From the NCBI RefSeq assembly GCF_044005705.1, contig NZ_JBIPKE010000020.1:868001-932000 (forward strand): a DNA stretch of 64,000 nucleotides, given 5' to 3'. Shown one piece after another: positions 1 through 8,769 of this stretch. Position numbers and translations under genes: made by a program. The stretch comes from Marinoscillum luteum (GTDB lineage: Bacteria > Bacteroidota > Bacteroidia > Cytophagales > Cyclobacteriaceae). Numbering within the stretch: the stretch's first letter is position 1; each line of letters opens with the position of its first letter. The notes under the pieces are model-generated. The model had not been told where the DNA came from and searched no databases. It saw only the letters and a list, made by a program, of their open reading frames with translations.

Positions 1-79
1 ATACGCTAATTGATGTGGCAAAGGTGAGTCACAAAACTGAGACTTCAAAACTTCCGAATCAAAATAACGATAACTTGTA

Positions 80-100
80 TTGAAAAATTCAATTTTTCAA
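80..100. repeat. Perfect AT-rich palindrome
   Basis: Two 10-base arms (80-89 and 91-100) are exact reverse complements around a single base. They lie 69 bases beyond the stop codon of the purF-like gene. Bases 1-168 contain no other gene that I can support. With a one-base spacer this is better seen as a protein-binding palindrome or weak transcript end than a stable GC-rich terminator. Confidence 0.4.
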
Positions 101-168
101 AATTTTACGCTCTTATTTCCAATTTTCGCAAATGAACCACTGGCATTTCCAGCATTTCACTTCCTACG

Positions 169-2055
169 TTAATAAGCGCGCACCTCGGAGCCTTTCATAA
201 AATTCATAAAGGCCTTATTCACCACCCGATTTCCCCCAGGCGTAGGATAATCACCCGTAAAGTACCAATCGCCAATATGGTTAGGGCATGCCTTGTGTAG
301 GTTTTCTACCGTTTGATAGACCACTTCCAGTTCAGCTTTCATGCCTTTAGGTCGGACAATATTCGTAATCATGGCTGAAACTTCATCGTAAGTGAAAGGA
401 GCATACAGTTCCTTCACAAAGTTGGGCTGATTTTTATCTCCCGTGCTGGCCAGACATTTTTCATATACCTCGTCCAACAGATACTCCTTATCATGCTTCT
501 GAAGCAAGGCAAGCACCGCCCTGAAGGCCACAAAATCCTTCATCTTACTCATATCTATCCCATAGCAGTCCGGGAATCGTATCTGAGGAGCAGATGATAC
601 AATCACCACTTTTTTAGGCTCCAGCCTATCCAGCAGTGTCAGAATACTTTTCTCCAAAGTGGTACCCCTCACGATAGAATCATCGATTACCACGAGTGTA
701 TCTTTTCGCTTGTTGATCACCTCATAAGTGGTGTCATATACGTGCGCCACCAGATCGTCTCTGTGCGCATCATCGGTAATGAAAGTTCGAAGTTTGGCAT
801 CCTTCAACACTAACTTCTCCACCCTTGGGCGAAAAGAAAGTAACTCTTCCAGTGAATCCGCACTGGGCTTCTGATCGAGTATAATATCCTTTCTCTGGGC
901 AATGAGGTAATTATCAATACCTCTGAGGAGGCCCAAAAAGGAGGTTTCCGCTGTATTGGGGATGTACGAGAAAACCGCATTTTTCAGGTCAAAATTGACC
1001 GATTTGAGGACGCTCGGGATAAGTAGTTCTCCCAATTTCCGGCGCTCATTGTAGATATCAGGATCGGTACCTCTGGAAAAATAAATCCGCTCAAAAGAAC
1101 AGGACTTTTTCACCCTTGGCTCAATAAACTTCACCTCCCTGTAGCTACCATCTTTCTCAATGATCAGTGCATGACCCGGTGGTATTTCACGGATCTCATT
1201 GTAATTACATTCGAAGGTGGTTTTGATGGCTGGCTTCTCTGAAGCCACTACCACCACATCATCATCGGCATAGTAGTAGGCTGGTCGTATGCCATTGGGA
1301 TCGCGCGCTACGAATGCTGCGCCATACCCCAGCATCCCCGTCATGGTGTATCCACCATCAAAGTCGCGGCAGGACTTTTCAAGAATACGCTGCAGATCGA
1401 GTTCCTGCTCTATGATGTCCGTGATTTCAATATTGGTTTTAGTCCCCCTGTATTTATTGAAAACTGCCTGATTGGCTTCATCCAAAAAGTGGCCAATTTT
1501 CTCCATCACGGTAACGGTATCCACCATTTCCTTAGGGTGCTGCCCCAAAGAGACCAGCTTGTCAAAAAGCTCGTCCACGTTAGTCATGTTGAAGTTGCCG
1601 GCCATCACCAGGTTTCGACTTCTCCAGTTATTTTGTCTTAAAAAAGGATGGCAGCTTTCGATCCCGTTCTTTCCATGTGTACCATACCTCAGGTGACCCA
1701 GCCATACTTCACCGGTGAAAGCATAATTATCTTTCATCCATTGAGCATCGTAGAAGCTGTCGCCTCCTTCCTTCTTTGCTTTATTATATTTTCTGCTGAT
1801 TTTGCCGAATATGTCCTCGATCGGCTGCTGATTGGTGGTGCGGTATCTGCTGATGTATCTGGTGCCGGGCGGCATATCCAGTTTGATGTTGGCTACTCCT
1901 ACGCCATCCTGCCCCCTATTGTGCTGCTTTTGCATGAGCAGGTACATCTTTTTTGCTGCAAACGCCGGAGATCCGTATTTATCAATGTAATACTGGAGGG
2001 GCTTTCTGAGGCGAAGTACAGCTACTCCACATTCGTGTTTGATAGGGTCGCTCAT
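169..2055 (-). CDS. purF: Amidophosphoribosyltransferase-like protein (long Bacteroidota form)
   Basis: Family role: glutamine-dependent conversion of PRPP to 5-phosphoribosylamine, the first step of purine synthesis, in the cytoplasm. Seen: a short N-terminal propeptide, then Cys9 in an HECG context, which fits the Ntn-hydrolase nucleophile of class II glutamine amidotransferases. An HNRGQDG segment lies near residues 45-51, and the PRPP-binding motif VVIDDSIVRGTTL at about 455-467. At 628 residues it is over 100 longer than E. coli PurF (about 505), with insertions in the glutaminase half. Many Bacteroidota have such a long form, sometimes beside a standard PurF, so the exact substrate role is uncertain. 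The ATG lies six bases after the nuoN stop, which suggests cotranscription with the nuo genes. Confidence 0.85.
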   Translation of the reverse strand: MSDPIKHECGVAVLRLRKPLQYYIDKYGSPAFAAKKMYLLMQKQHNRGQDGVGVANIKLDMPPGTRYISRYRTTNQQPIEDIFGKISRKYNKAKKEGGDSFYDAQWMKDNYAFTGEVWLGHLRYGTHGKNGIESCHPFLRQNNWRSRNLVMAGNFNMTNVDELFDKLVSLGQHPKEMVDTVTVMEKIGHFLDEANQAVFNKYRGTKTNIEITDIIEQELDLQRILEKSCRDFDGGYTMTGMLGYGAAFVARDPNGIRPAYYYADDDVVVVASEKPAIKTTFECNYNEIREIPPGHALIIEKDGSYREVKFIEPRVKKSCSFERIYFSRGTDPDIYNERRKLGELLIPSVLKSVNFDLKNAVFSYIPNTAETSFLGLLRGIDNYLIAQRKDIILDQKPSADSLEELLSFRPRVEKLVLKDAKLRTFITDDAHRDDLVAHVYDTTYEVINKRKDTLVVIDDSIVRGTTLEKSILTLLDRLEPKKVVIVSSAPQIRFPDCYGIDMSKMKDFVAFRAVLALLQKHDKEYLLDEVYEKCLASTGDKNQPNFVKELYAPFTYDEVSAMITNIVRPKGMKAELEVVYQTVENLHKACPNHIGDWYFTGDYPTPGGNRVVNKAFMNFMKGSEVRAY

Positions 2056-2061
2056 GGTTAG

Positions 2062-3498
2062 TTACCAATCAAGGAATTTAATAATTTCTGCAATGTTATT
2101 CAATATTTCCGGCCTAAAGAAAAACCACAACAAACCGGAGGTGAAAATAGTTGCAATTATCCGCTGACTGACAGGGATTCCTACCTGAAGGTCGGTTTTT
2201 TCTTGTTTAAGAAAAAAGAAATAAGGGATTTTCAGATAAAAGAAAAGGGAGAAAATAACACTCAAAATCGCTACGATCAAATAAGTAAGCATCACCGGAT
2301 CACCCACCTGCTGATACCAGTCCCACATCACTGTAAACAGGTAAAATTTAGCTGTGAACCCGACTGTGGGAGGAAGGCCGATCAAAGCGATCATCACTAC
2401 TACCATCAACCCGCCCATATAAGCCTCTGTTTTTGAAAGTCCCGAGAAATGATTGATCTCTGTTTTTCCATGAATTTCGAAAACAGAAACCAGATAAAAT
2501 ACAGCCACATTCATCATGGCATAAACCACCGCATACCAGGCAAAGGCCACCGCACCATTTTCAAACGGAATGAGCAAGGTCACTAAAATAAATCCCGAAT
2601 GAGCAATGGCCCCGTACGCAATCATCCGCTTAACATTGGTCTGCCCCAAAGCGCCAAGTGTGCCAAGAACGATTGTGAAGATGCCAATCACGGAAATGGT
2701 AACGTACAGCCAGTAAAGTTCCTGAACCCCCACAGTCATGAGGATTCGGTGAAGCAACACAAACCCACCCAACTTTGGAACTACTGAAAGTACCATTACG
2801 GCATCAGTTGGTGCTTCCTGATAGGCAGAGGGCACCCAAATGTGAAATGGAACTGCACTCACCTTGAAGAGTATTCCGCCAATGAAAAGTAAAATTCCCA
2901 CGTTCAGGAGCACCGGATCTCCCGTCAGGTGAAGATCCATTTCAGAAAGTGACAGTGTCCCTGTAAAACCGTAAATAAGCGACATTCCGTAAAGCGCCAG
3001 TGCAGACGTGACGCCCCCAAAAATGAGGTATTTCATTCCAGCCTCAAAAGCGCCCTTCCTAAAATTGAAATTGGTGAGCATGTAGGCCGAAAACGATGTG
3101 AGCTCTACCGCCAGATAGATCACAAGGAGGTGATTCACAGAGAGCATCAGAGTACTACCTAATATCAGAGAAAGAATCAGGAAATAATACTCTGATCGGT
3201 GCCTTTCGGCTGTAGGAAAAAACACAATCCACAGTGAGGTCACGCCAAACAAAAGTTTCATGATTTGCCCCATTGAATCAGTCACCAGCGTTTGGTCAAA
3301 TAAAAATCCAGAAACACCATCTACCTGAACCAACCACATGGCCACCAAGATGACCACCACGTAGATCACCCGACTCACCAGAGTTTGCTTCCATACAAGA
3401 CCGGCCATCAACAGAATAAGGGCACCTGCAGCCAGCGAGATTTCAAAACTCAGGCCTCCGAGACTGTCTAAAATATTGGTGAGCTGATTGGTGAGCAT
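2062..3498 (-). CDS. nuoN: NADH-quinone oxidoreductase subunit N
   Basis: This is an antiporter-like membrane subunit of respiratory complex I, coupling quinone reduction to proton transfer across the inner membrane. The 478-residue protein is almost wholly hydrophobic with about 14 predicted membrane segments. It has the proton-antiporter core, including charged and Pro residues in VSAVPFHIWVPSAYQEAPT and the later KRMIAYGAIAHSGF segment typical of NuoN/L/M. Length matches the family. It follows nuoM with a 3-base gap and is the last nuo gene of the operon. The ATG at 3498 sits directly after the nuoM stop. Confidence 0.96.
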   Translation of the reverse strand: MLTNQLTNILDSLGGLSFEISLAAGALILLMAGLVWKQTLVSRVIYVVVILVAMWLVQVDGVSGFLFDQTLVTDSMGQIMKLLFGVTSLWIVFFPTAERHRSEYYFLILSLILGSTLMLSVNHLLVIYLAVELTSFSAYMLTNFNFRKGAFEAGMKYLIFGGVTSALALYGMSLIYGFTGTLSLSEMDLHLTGDPVLLNVGILLFIGGILFKVSAVPFHIWVPSAYQEAPTDAVMVLSVVPKLGGFVLLHRILMTVGVQELYWLYVTISVIGIFTIVLGTLGALGQTNVKRMIAYGAIAHSGFILVTLLIPFENGAVAFAWYAVVYAMMNVAVFYLVSVFEIHGKTEINHFSGLSKTEAYMGGLMVVVMIALIGLPPTVGFTAKFYLFTVMWDWYQQVGDPVMLTYLIVAILSVIFSLFFYLKIPYFFFLKQEKTDLQVGIPVSQRIIATIFTSGLLWFFFRPEILNNIAEIIKFLDW

Positions 3499-3501
3499 GG
3501 T

Positions 3502-5130
3502 CTATTTATTTAGGAAATAGTGCCCCTGATCCAGCACACGCTCTACAAAAAACTGAATGGAATTGTCGATGGGATCAAGAATCAGTGATGGAAACACCCC
3601 GAAGAGCACTACCAATACTGCCAGCGGACCCAGCATCAACCATTCCCGAATAGTGAGATCCCGCATTAAAGACTCCCATTCACGCTCCCTGGTCCAGAAC
3701 TTACCAAAAAACATTCGCTGAAGGGTCCACAGATAATACCCGGCTGAAATGATGATCCCAAGCACGGCCACCATACCTATCCACCTTGGGAATACGCCCG
3801 TGAGCGACTCTGTGCCGATGGCCCCCATAAGTACCAAAACTTCTCCAACAAATCCGGAGAGCCCGGGCAGCCCCAAAGAGGCAAAAAAGAATAAAACCAC
3901 AAAAAAGGTATACTGTGGCATTTTGCTGGCGAGGCCACTCAGGTTTTCAATTTGCCGGTCATGGGTGCGGTCATAGATCACCCCTACTATCAGGAACAAT
4001 GCTCCGGAAATAAAGCCGTGGGATACCATCTGAAACAATGAACCGGAAACGCCCTCGCTGGTGATCGCTGCCAGACCAAGCAGGACAAACCCCATGTGGG
4101 AGACGGAAGAATAGGCAATCAATTTTTTAATGTCATTCTGAGCCATGGCCACCAAGCCACCATAGATAATAGAAATCAACCCAATGACGGCCACCGGATA
4201 AGCCATGGAGATTGCTGCATCCGGGAAAATCGCATAACAAATCCTGAAAAGACCATACCCTCCTACTTTCAAGAGCACCCCTGCCAAGAGCACAGAAATG
4301 GCCGTGGGGGCTTCCACGTGGGCATCCGGCAGCCATGTATGGAAAGGCACGGCAGGCAGTTTGATCATAAACCCGACAAGCAACAGGATAAAAGCCACAG
4401 ACCTCAGAGGCATTCCCCAGAGCACATATCCACTTTCCGGGGACAGCAGTGTATTACTCAGATAAATACCGTCCATCATCTGGATCAGACTAAAAGTATT
4501 CGTTTGTGCGCCTGCACCATCTATACTCCCTACCGACAGGTACAGACCGATCATCACGATGAGGATAAACAAAGAACCCAGAAGGGTATATAAGAAAAAT
4601 TTGATTGAAGCGTAAGACCTCCTCGGCCCTCCCCATATCCCGATGAGGAAAAACATAGGAAGCAACATGAATTCAAAGAAGACATAGAAAAGGAAAAAGT
4701 CGAGTGAAGCGAAGCACCCGATCAAACTCCCACTCAAAATGAGGTAAAGCATGAAATATCCCTTCACTTTGGTGGTCAGCTTCCAGGAGGAAGCCACACC
4801 GATCACCAGCAAAATGGTGCTCATCACAATGAGCGGCATACTGATGCCATCCACGCCCACCGAATAGTCCACCTGAAGGGATCCATAATTGCCCAACTGA
4901 AGCGAAAACCAGGGTGCCAACTCTACATACTGGAAAGCATCCGCCCAGGCCTTTGGCTGAATGGATCCATCAAATCCAAAAAACAGGATCAGGCCAAAAA
5001 CCAACTGTGCCAACGTGGCACTCAATGCAATCCACCGAATGGCCTGACGCGAAGAAGCCGGCAAGACCCCCACCAAAAAAGCGGCTGCCAACGGCAAAAA
5101 AATCATCCAACTAAGCAGGTAGTTCATCAT
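3502..5130 (-). CDS. nuoM: NADH-quinone oxidoreductase subunit M
   Basis: Second antiporter-like proton-pumping subunit of complex I. The 542-residue polytopic protein shows the family signature around KLPAVPFHTWLPDAHVEAPT, with the conserved Lys and the loop preceding a pumping helix, and later NDIKKLIAYSSVSHMGFV. Length is within the usual 490-550 range. Tandem ATG codons at 5130 and 5127 are both possible starts. It lies between nuoL (13-base gap) and nuoN (3-base gap), in the order L-M-N conserved in bacterial nuo operons. Confidence 0.96.
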   Translation of the reverse strand: MMNYLLSWMIFLPLAAAFLVGVLPASSRQAIRWIALSATLAQLVFGLILFFGFDGSIQPKAWADAFQYVELAPWFSLQLGNYGSLQVDYSVGVDGISMPLIVMSTILLVIGVASSWKLTTKVKGYFMLYLILSGSLIGCFASLDFFLFYVFFEFMLLPMFFLIGIWGGPRRSYASIKFFLYTLLGSLFILIVMIGLYLSVGSIDGAGAQTNTFSLIQMMDGIYLSNTLLSPESGYVLWGMPLRSVAFILLLVGFMIKLPAVPFHTWLPDAHVEAPTAISVLLAGVLLKVGGYGLFRICYAIFPDAAISMAYPVAVIGLISIIYGGLVAMAQNDIKKLIAYSSVSHMGFVLLGLAAITSEGVSGSLFQMVSHGFISGALFLIVGVIYDRTHDRQIENLSGLASKMPQYTFFVVLFFFASLGLPGLSGFVGEVLVLMGAIGTESLTGVFPRWIGMVAVLGIIISAGYYLWTLQRMFFGKFWTREREWESLMRDLTIREWLMLGPLAVLVVLFGVFPSLILDPIDNSIQFFVERVLDQGHYFLNK

Positions 5131-5143
5131 ATTTTCTACTTAA

Positions 5144-7108
5144 CTAATATTGAGACCACAGCACAAGCAGCAACAGCAGGAGCATCATCCAGATAAGCTG
5201 ATTCTGAACCTTGCCCGATTGTATTTTGCTAAACATTCCCCCCACACCTCTGAATAGCCAGGCTACGAAATTAACCAGTCCATCCACAACTTCACGATCG
5301 ATCACCGCCAAAGCTTTACTAAAAACCACAGTGGACACTCCCGCTGCATTGACTAACCAATCAATCACCTTCCGATCAAAAACACGGGCTGCTCCCGCCA
5401 TCCTTATATAATTTCTTGATAGACCGTCGTAAACCCTTTCCAGGTACCATCCCTCAAAGGTCAATCGGCTGTACCACTTCGTTGGCACCTGAGCCATCTG
5501 ATAGCTCAAAGTGCGCATTGACCCGGGTCTAAAGAAAATGTAGCTGATCGCTAAACCGGCAACGGCCAGCGCTATGGATAGTATCATGGTCCAAATCTGG
5601 ATGCTCCCATGTCCATGGTCTACGGTGTTTCCAAAAACAAAGGACCCCAGCCACCAACCATTGGCATCCAGTGGACTGAGTGCGTTGGCCAGCCAAAGTG
5701 CTCCAGCTGACAAAACGATTAACGGAACCTTCACCAGACCCAGTGGCTCCATATGCGGTAGCCTTTCAATGGCAGTACGGGGATTCCCATAAAAAACCAA
5801 AAGGATTTGCCGCCCAATATAGATGGGGGTAAGCAGTGCAGTAATAAATGCCAGATCTGACACCAGATAGGCCAGCCAGTACCCCTGGGCAGAATGCCCT
5901 ATCGCCCAGAGCCAGACCCCAGACAAAATACCTTCTTTGGACAGAAAACCTGAAAACAATGGGAGTCCTGAGAGTGCGAGCCCACAGATAATAAAAGCGA
6001 TATGGGTAAAAGGCAATACTTTTCTTAACCCACCCATCATTCGCATGTCCTGAGCATCAAAGGTGGAATCATCATGCTTAAGGGTGTGGAGGTAATGAAT
6101 AACCGCACCAGCCGCCAGAAACAATCCCGCTTTAAAAAAAGCATGGGTCCAGAGGTGAAAAAGGGATGACTCATGAGCTCCTGCTCCAATGCCCATCACC
6201 ATATAGCCAAGCTGTGAGATGGTAGAATACGCCAATACCTTCTTGATGTCATGCTGGGTGAGTGCGGAAACTGCCGCCATAAATGCCGTCACTGCACCAA
6301 TGACAGCCGTAGCATTCAGCACCATTGGAGACAAAAACGGTACCACACGAATCAGCAGATAAACACCCGCCGCCACCATAGTGGCAGCATGGATCAGCGC
6401 CGACACTGGCGTTGGGCCGGCCATCGCTTTTGGCAACCACCCCGAAAATGGAAACTGTGCTGATTTACCCAGCGCACCAATCATCAGACCAAAGCCTGCC
6501 AGATTTACCAACAACGAGGAATCTCCTCCGGTCAGAGAAGACAAAAATGGCTGATTGAGTTCCGTAATCATTAAAATCACACCGATCAGCAGGCCTGCAT
6601 CGGCCACCCGGTTGATCATAAAAGCTTTCCTGGCCGCAACGGCTTTCTCTTTATCCTCAAACCAGAACCCAATCAGCAAGTATGAGGAAAAACCAACCAG
6701 CTCCCAAAAGATGAAAATGAGAAGAAAATGATCTGCTGCCAGCAGCCCAATCATCGAAGAAGTGAAAAAGCCGAGTTTGCCAAAATACCGATGAATGGCC
6801 CGGTCATGACTGAGATAATGCGCAGAGAAAAGATGCACCAGCAGGGACACCAGGTAGACCAACCCAATCAGCACCGCACTGATCCTGTCTATGGCCCACC
6901 CAAGTTCATATCCGGGAAGCCACTCCCATCGAACCACAACACTAGATTCATAACTCTGATAAATTAAAAAACCAGCCATTACCGCTCCAGGCAGCATGCT
7001 TATCAGAGAAAGTCTGCCAGCATTCTTTGAGCCTGAAAGGTAAGTAATGATTCCACCCAAGAGGGGGAAAATAAGAACAAGTGCTATGTAGATGGCTGAG
7101 GTCGTCAT
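5144..7108 (-). CDS. nuoL: NADH-quinone oxidoreductase subunit L
   Basis: Distal proton-pumping subunit of complex I with a long C-terminal lateral helix. The 654-residue protein has about 16 membrane segments, the antiporter signature KSAQFPFSGWLPKAMAGPTP (family consensus KSAQ-P-H-WLPDAM-GPTPVSALIHAATMV) and TQHDIKKVLAYSTISQLGYM. The conserved His of the consensus is Ser here (FSGW rather than LHTW/FHVW). The start ATG overlaps the nuoK stop by one base (TAATG), a sign of translational coupling. The hydrophobic C-terminal anchor near residues 635-654 is typical. Confidence 0.96.
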   Translation of the reverse strand: MTTSAIYIALVLIFPLLGGIITYLSGSKNAGRLSLISMLPGAVMAGFLIYQSYESSVVVRWEWLPGYELGWAIDRISAVLIGLVYLVSLLVHLFSAHYLSHDRAIHRYFGKLGFFTSSMIGLLAADHFLLIFIFWELVGFSSYLLIGFWFEDKEKAVAARKAFMINRVADAGLLIGVILMITELNQPFLSSLTGGDSSLLVNLAGFGLMIGALGKSAQFPFSGWLPKAMAGPTPVSALIHAATMVAAGVYLLIRVVPFLSPMVLNATAVIGAVTAFMAAVSALTQHDIKKVLAYSTISQLGYMVMGIGAGAHESSLFHLWTHAFFKAGLFLAAGAVIHYLHTLKHDDSTFDAQDMRMMGGLRKVLPFTHIAFIICGLALSGLPLFSGFLSKEGILSGVWLWAIGHSAQGYWLAYLVSDLAFITALLTPIYIGRQILLVFYGNPRTAIERLPHMEPLGLVKVPLIVLSAGALWLANALSPLDANGWWLGSFVFGNTVDHGHGSIQIWTMILSIALAVAGLAISYIFFRPGSMRTLSYQMAQVPTKWYSRLTFEGWYLERVYDGLSRNYIRMAGAARVFDRKVIDWLVNAAGVSTVVFSKALAVIDREVVDGLVNFVAWLFRGVGGMFSKIQSGKVQNQLIWMMLLLLLLVLWSQY

Positions 7109-7416
7109 TAGTTCTCCAGCGTATTTAGATCATCCAGATCAGACGAATCATAGGTTTTATAAATATTGAGCAGGATAGCCAGGGCAATAGCTGCCTCCGC
7201 AGCAGCAATCACCACCGAAAAGATGGCAAAAACCTGCCCGTTCAGGTCCGGATCAAACTTTGAGAAGGCCACCAGGTTCAGGTTGGCTGCATTCAGCATC
7301 AGCTCTATTCCGATCAACACGAAAACAGCATTCTTTTTGATCAACACAATAAGCAGCCCACTGCACAGTAAGAAAGCCGATAGGATCAAATAATAGGTTA
7401 AAGGAATCTGAGTCAT
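7108..7416 (-). CDS. nuoK: NADH-quinone oxidoreductase subunit K
   Basis: Small membrane subunit of complex I with three transmembrane helices, 102 residues as in most bacteria. The conserved acidic residues in membrane helices are visible in IGIELMLNAANLN and VIAAAEAAIALAI; in E. coli the equivalent Glu residues are required for proton pumping. The gene overlaps nuoJ by 4 bases (ATGA at 7416-7413) and nuoL by one base, so translation of the three is probably coupled. Confidence 0.97.
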   Translation of the reverse strand: MTQIPLTYYLILSAFLLCSGLLIVLIKKNAVFVLIGIELMLNAANLNLVAFSKFDPDLNGQVFAIFSVVIAAAEAAIALAILLNIYKTYDSSDLDDLNTLEN

Positions 7417-7922
7417 GCGTTTCCTGATTTTTTAGCCAGAAATGCCGCCCCCACCAGTGCTCCCAAAAGCAAGAATGCAATCACCTCAAAAGCAATCAAA
7501 TGGTCTGTGAGGAAGAGAACACCGATTTTCCTTACCTGATCCATATCCGAAACTTCAGCATTCGTCCATGTCAGCCCAGAGCTCAATGTCCATTTCGTCA
7601 ACAACAAAAAGAAAACGGCGCATACAGTACCGCCCAGCACCACACTTCGGTGTTGGGTAAACACACCCTCATCACTTACTCGCTTGGTGAGCATAATTCC
7701 GAAAATAAGCAGTACAATGACCCCCCCGGCATAAATCATAATCTGCACGACCGCCATCAATTCCGCATGAAGCAGCACATAAGTAGCCGCCAGTCCCAGC
7801 AGTGAAATCACGAAAGCAAACGCCGCCCGAATGATGTTTTTGGTAAACATGAGGTACAGGACGGGCACTACAACCATTAGCCCGAAAAACGCTGCAAATA
7901 CATCACTTATCCCCATTGTCAT
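7413..7922 (-). CDS. nuoJ: NADH-quinone oxidoreductase subunit J
   Basis: Membrane subunit of complex I with five predicted helices; 169 residues. The family segment AELMAVVQIMIYAGGVIVLLIFGIML, whose helix has a pi-bulge important for coupling in known structures, is intact near residues 55-80. Two in-frame ATG codons (7922 and 7916) could start it; both lie inside the end of nuoI, giving an overlap of 14 to 20 bases. Its stop overlaps the nuoK start by 4 bases. Confidence 0.96.
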   Translation of the reverse strand: MTMGISDVFAAFFGLMVVVPVLYLMFTKNIIRAAFAFVISLLGLAATYVLLHAELMAVVQIMIYAGGVIVLLIFGIMLTKRVSDEGVFTQHRSVVLGGTVCAVFFLLLTKWTLSSGLTWTNAEVSDMDQVRKIGVLFLTDHLIAFEVIAFLLLGALVGAAFLAKKSGNA

Positions 7923-8769
7923 CTTTTGGTTTCTTAGGAATCATCGGCCTGGGCTTAAACTTAGGTTTGTTCTCTGGCTTGTCAGTCTCGCCATCGGCGG
8001 CTTTGGGTTTCAATACTGGCTTCATCGCAGGTTTTTTCATGACCGGCCGAGGCTTTTCTGTCTCCGCTGGCTTAGTGGACTGCTCCTCATTAGCGGCAGG
8101 TTTTGGCTTCATGACCGGCTTTGCGCCAGCTGGTTTAGGTGCCATAGGTTTAGGGCGCATCACAGCTTTGGCTTTCACAGGCTCACGCTCAGAGTCCCCT
8201 TTCGCAGCCTTGGCTGCCGCCTTTTTCTCCTCAAACGCTGCCAGTTCTTTTCGCTTCTGCGCGATCTCCGCCAGGCTCATCTCAGCAAAAGAGTACACAT
8301 GATCATTCACATCAAACTCACTGAAATCATAAACCTTGGTCATGGTGAGACACTCCGTCGGACATACAGTCGTGCATAGGCCACAAAAGCAGCATTTGGA
8401 CATATCTATGTCAAATTTCGCGGCGTGAATCCGTTTGGGTGTTCCATCTGAGGTCATCCCAAAAGTCTCAGGAGCCAATATGGGGTCTATCTCGATGCAA
8501 TCTACCGGACATACTTTGGCACACTTATCACATACAATACAGTCATCGATCTCATTATGCAGCCGATAGCGGGCATTGTCGGGCACAGGCAAAGACTCAT
8601 AAGGATACTCCAGTGTCACGATCCCTTTGTCCGCATCAAAATACTTTTCATCGGCTACCCCTATGGGGGTTCTTGATTTTCTGGCATCCGCCAAATAGCC
8701 AAAAGTGAGCTTTAATCCCTCACTCATGGTGCTAAATGCCTCTTTGATATTTTTAAAGTATCCACTCAT
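7903..8769 (-). CDS. nuoI: NADH-quinone oxidoreductase subunit I with Lys/Pro-rich tail
   Basis: Peripheral-arm subunit that carries the two [4Fe-4S] clusters (N6a/N6b) passing electrons towards quinone. The two CxxCxxCxxxCP motifs are intact, at Cys77/80/83/87 and Cys126/129/132/136. The frame is open upstream to 8883, but the ATG at 8769 is chosen: it makes an ATGA overlap with the nuoH stop, and homologues start here. The 288-residue product is about 100 longer than usual. Residues about 165-190 are Glu/Lys/Ala-rich and likely helical; 195-288 are rich in Lys, Pro, Ala and Met with recurring MKPKP/RPVMKK-type runs. The tail has no recognised domain and is probably disordered and basic. Confidence 0.95.
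   Translation of the reverse strand: MSGYFKNIKEAFSTMSEGLKLTFGYLADARKSRTPIGVADEKYFDADKGIVTLEYPYESLPVPDNARYRLHNEIDDCIVCDKCAKVCPVDCIEIDPILAPETFGMTSDGTPKRIHAAKFDIDMSKCCFCGLCTTVCPTECLTMTKVYDFSEFDVNDHVYSFAEMSLAEIAQKRKELAAFEEKKAAAKAAKGDSEREPVKAKAVMRPKPMAPKPAGAKPVMKPKPAANEEQSTKPAETEKPRPVMKKPAMKPVLKPKAADGETDKPENKPKFKPRPMIPKKPKDDNGDK

Noticed and set aside
4096..4593. Plus-strand open frame of 165 codons opposite nuoM
   Set aside because: Product is His/Gln/Asn/Arg-rich, an antisense image of hydrophobic codons; nuoM on the other strand is certain.
7831..8379. Plus-strand open frame of 182 codons opposite nuoI
   Set aside because: It is the complement of the Lys/Pro/Ala-rich nuoI tail, whose biased codons keep the opposite strand open. 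The product is Arg/Leu/Phe-rich without any domain.
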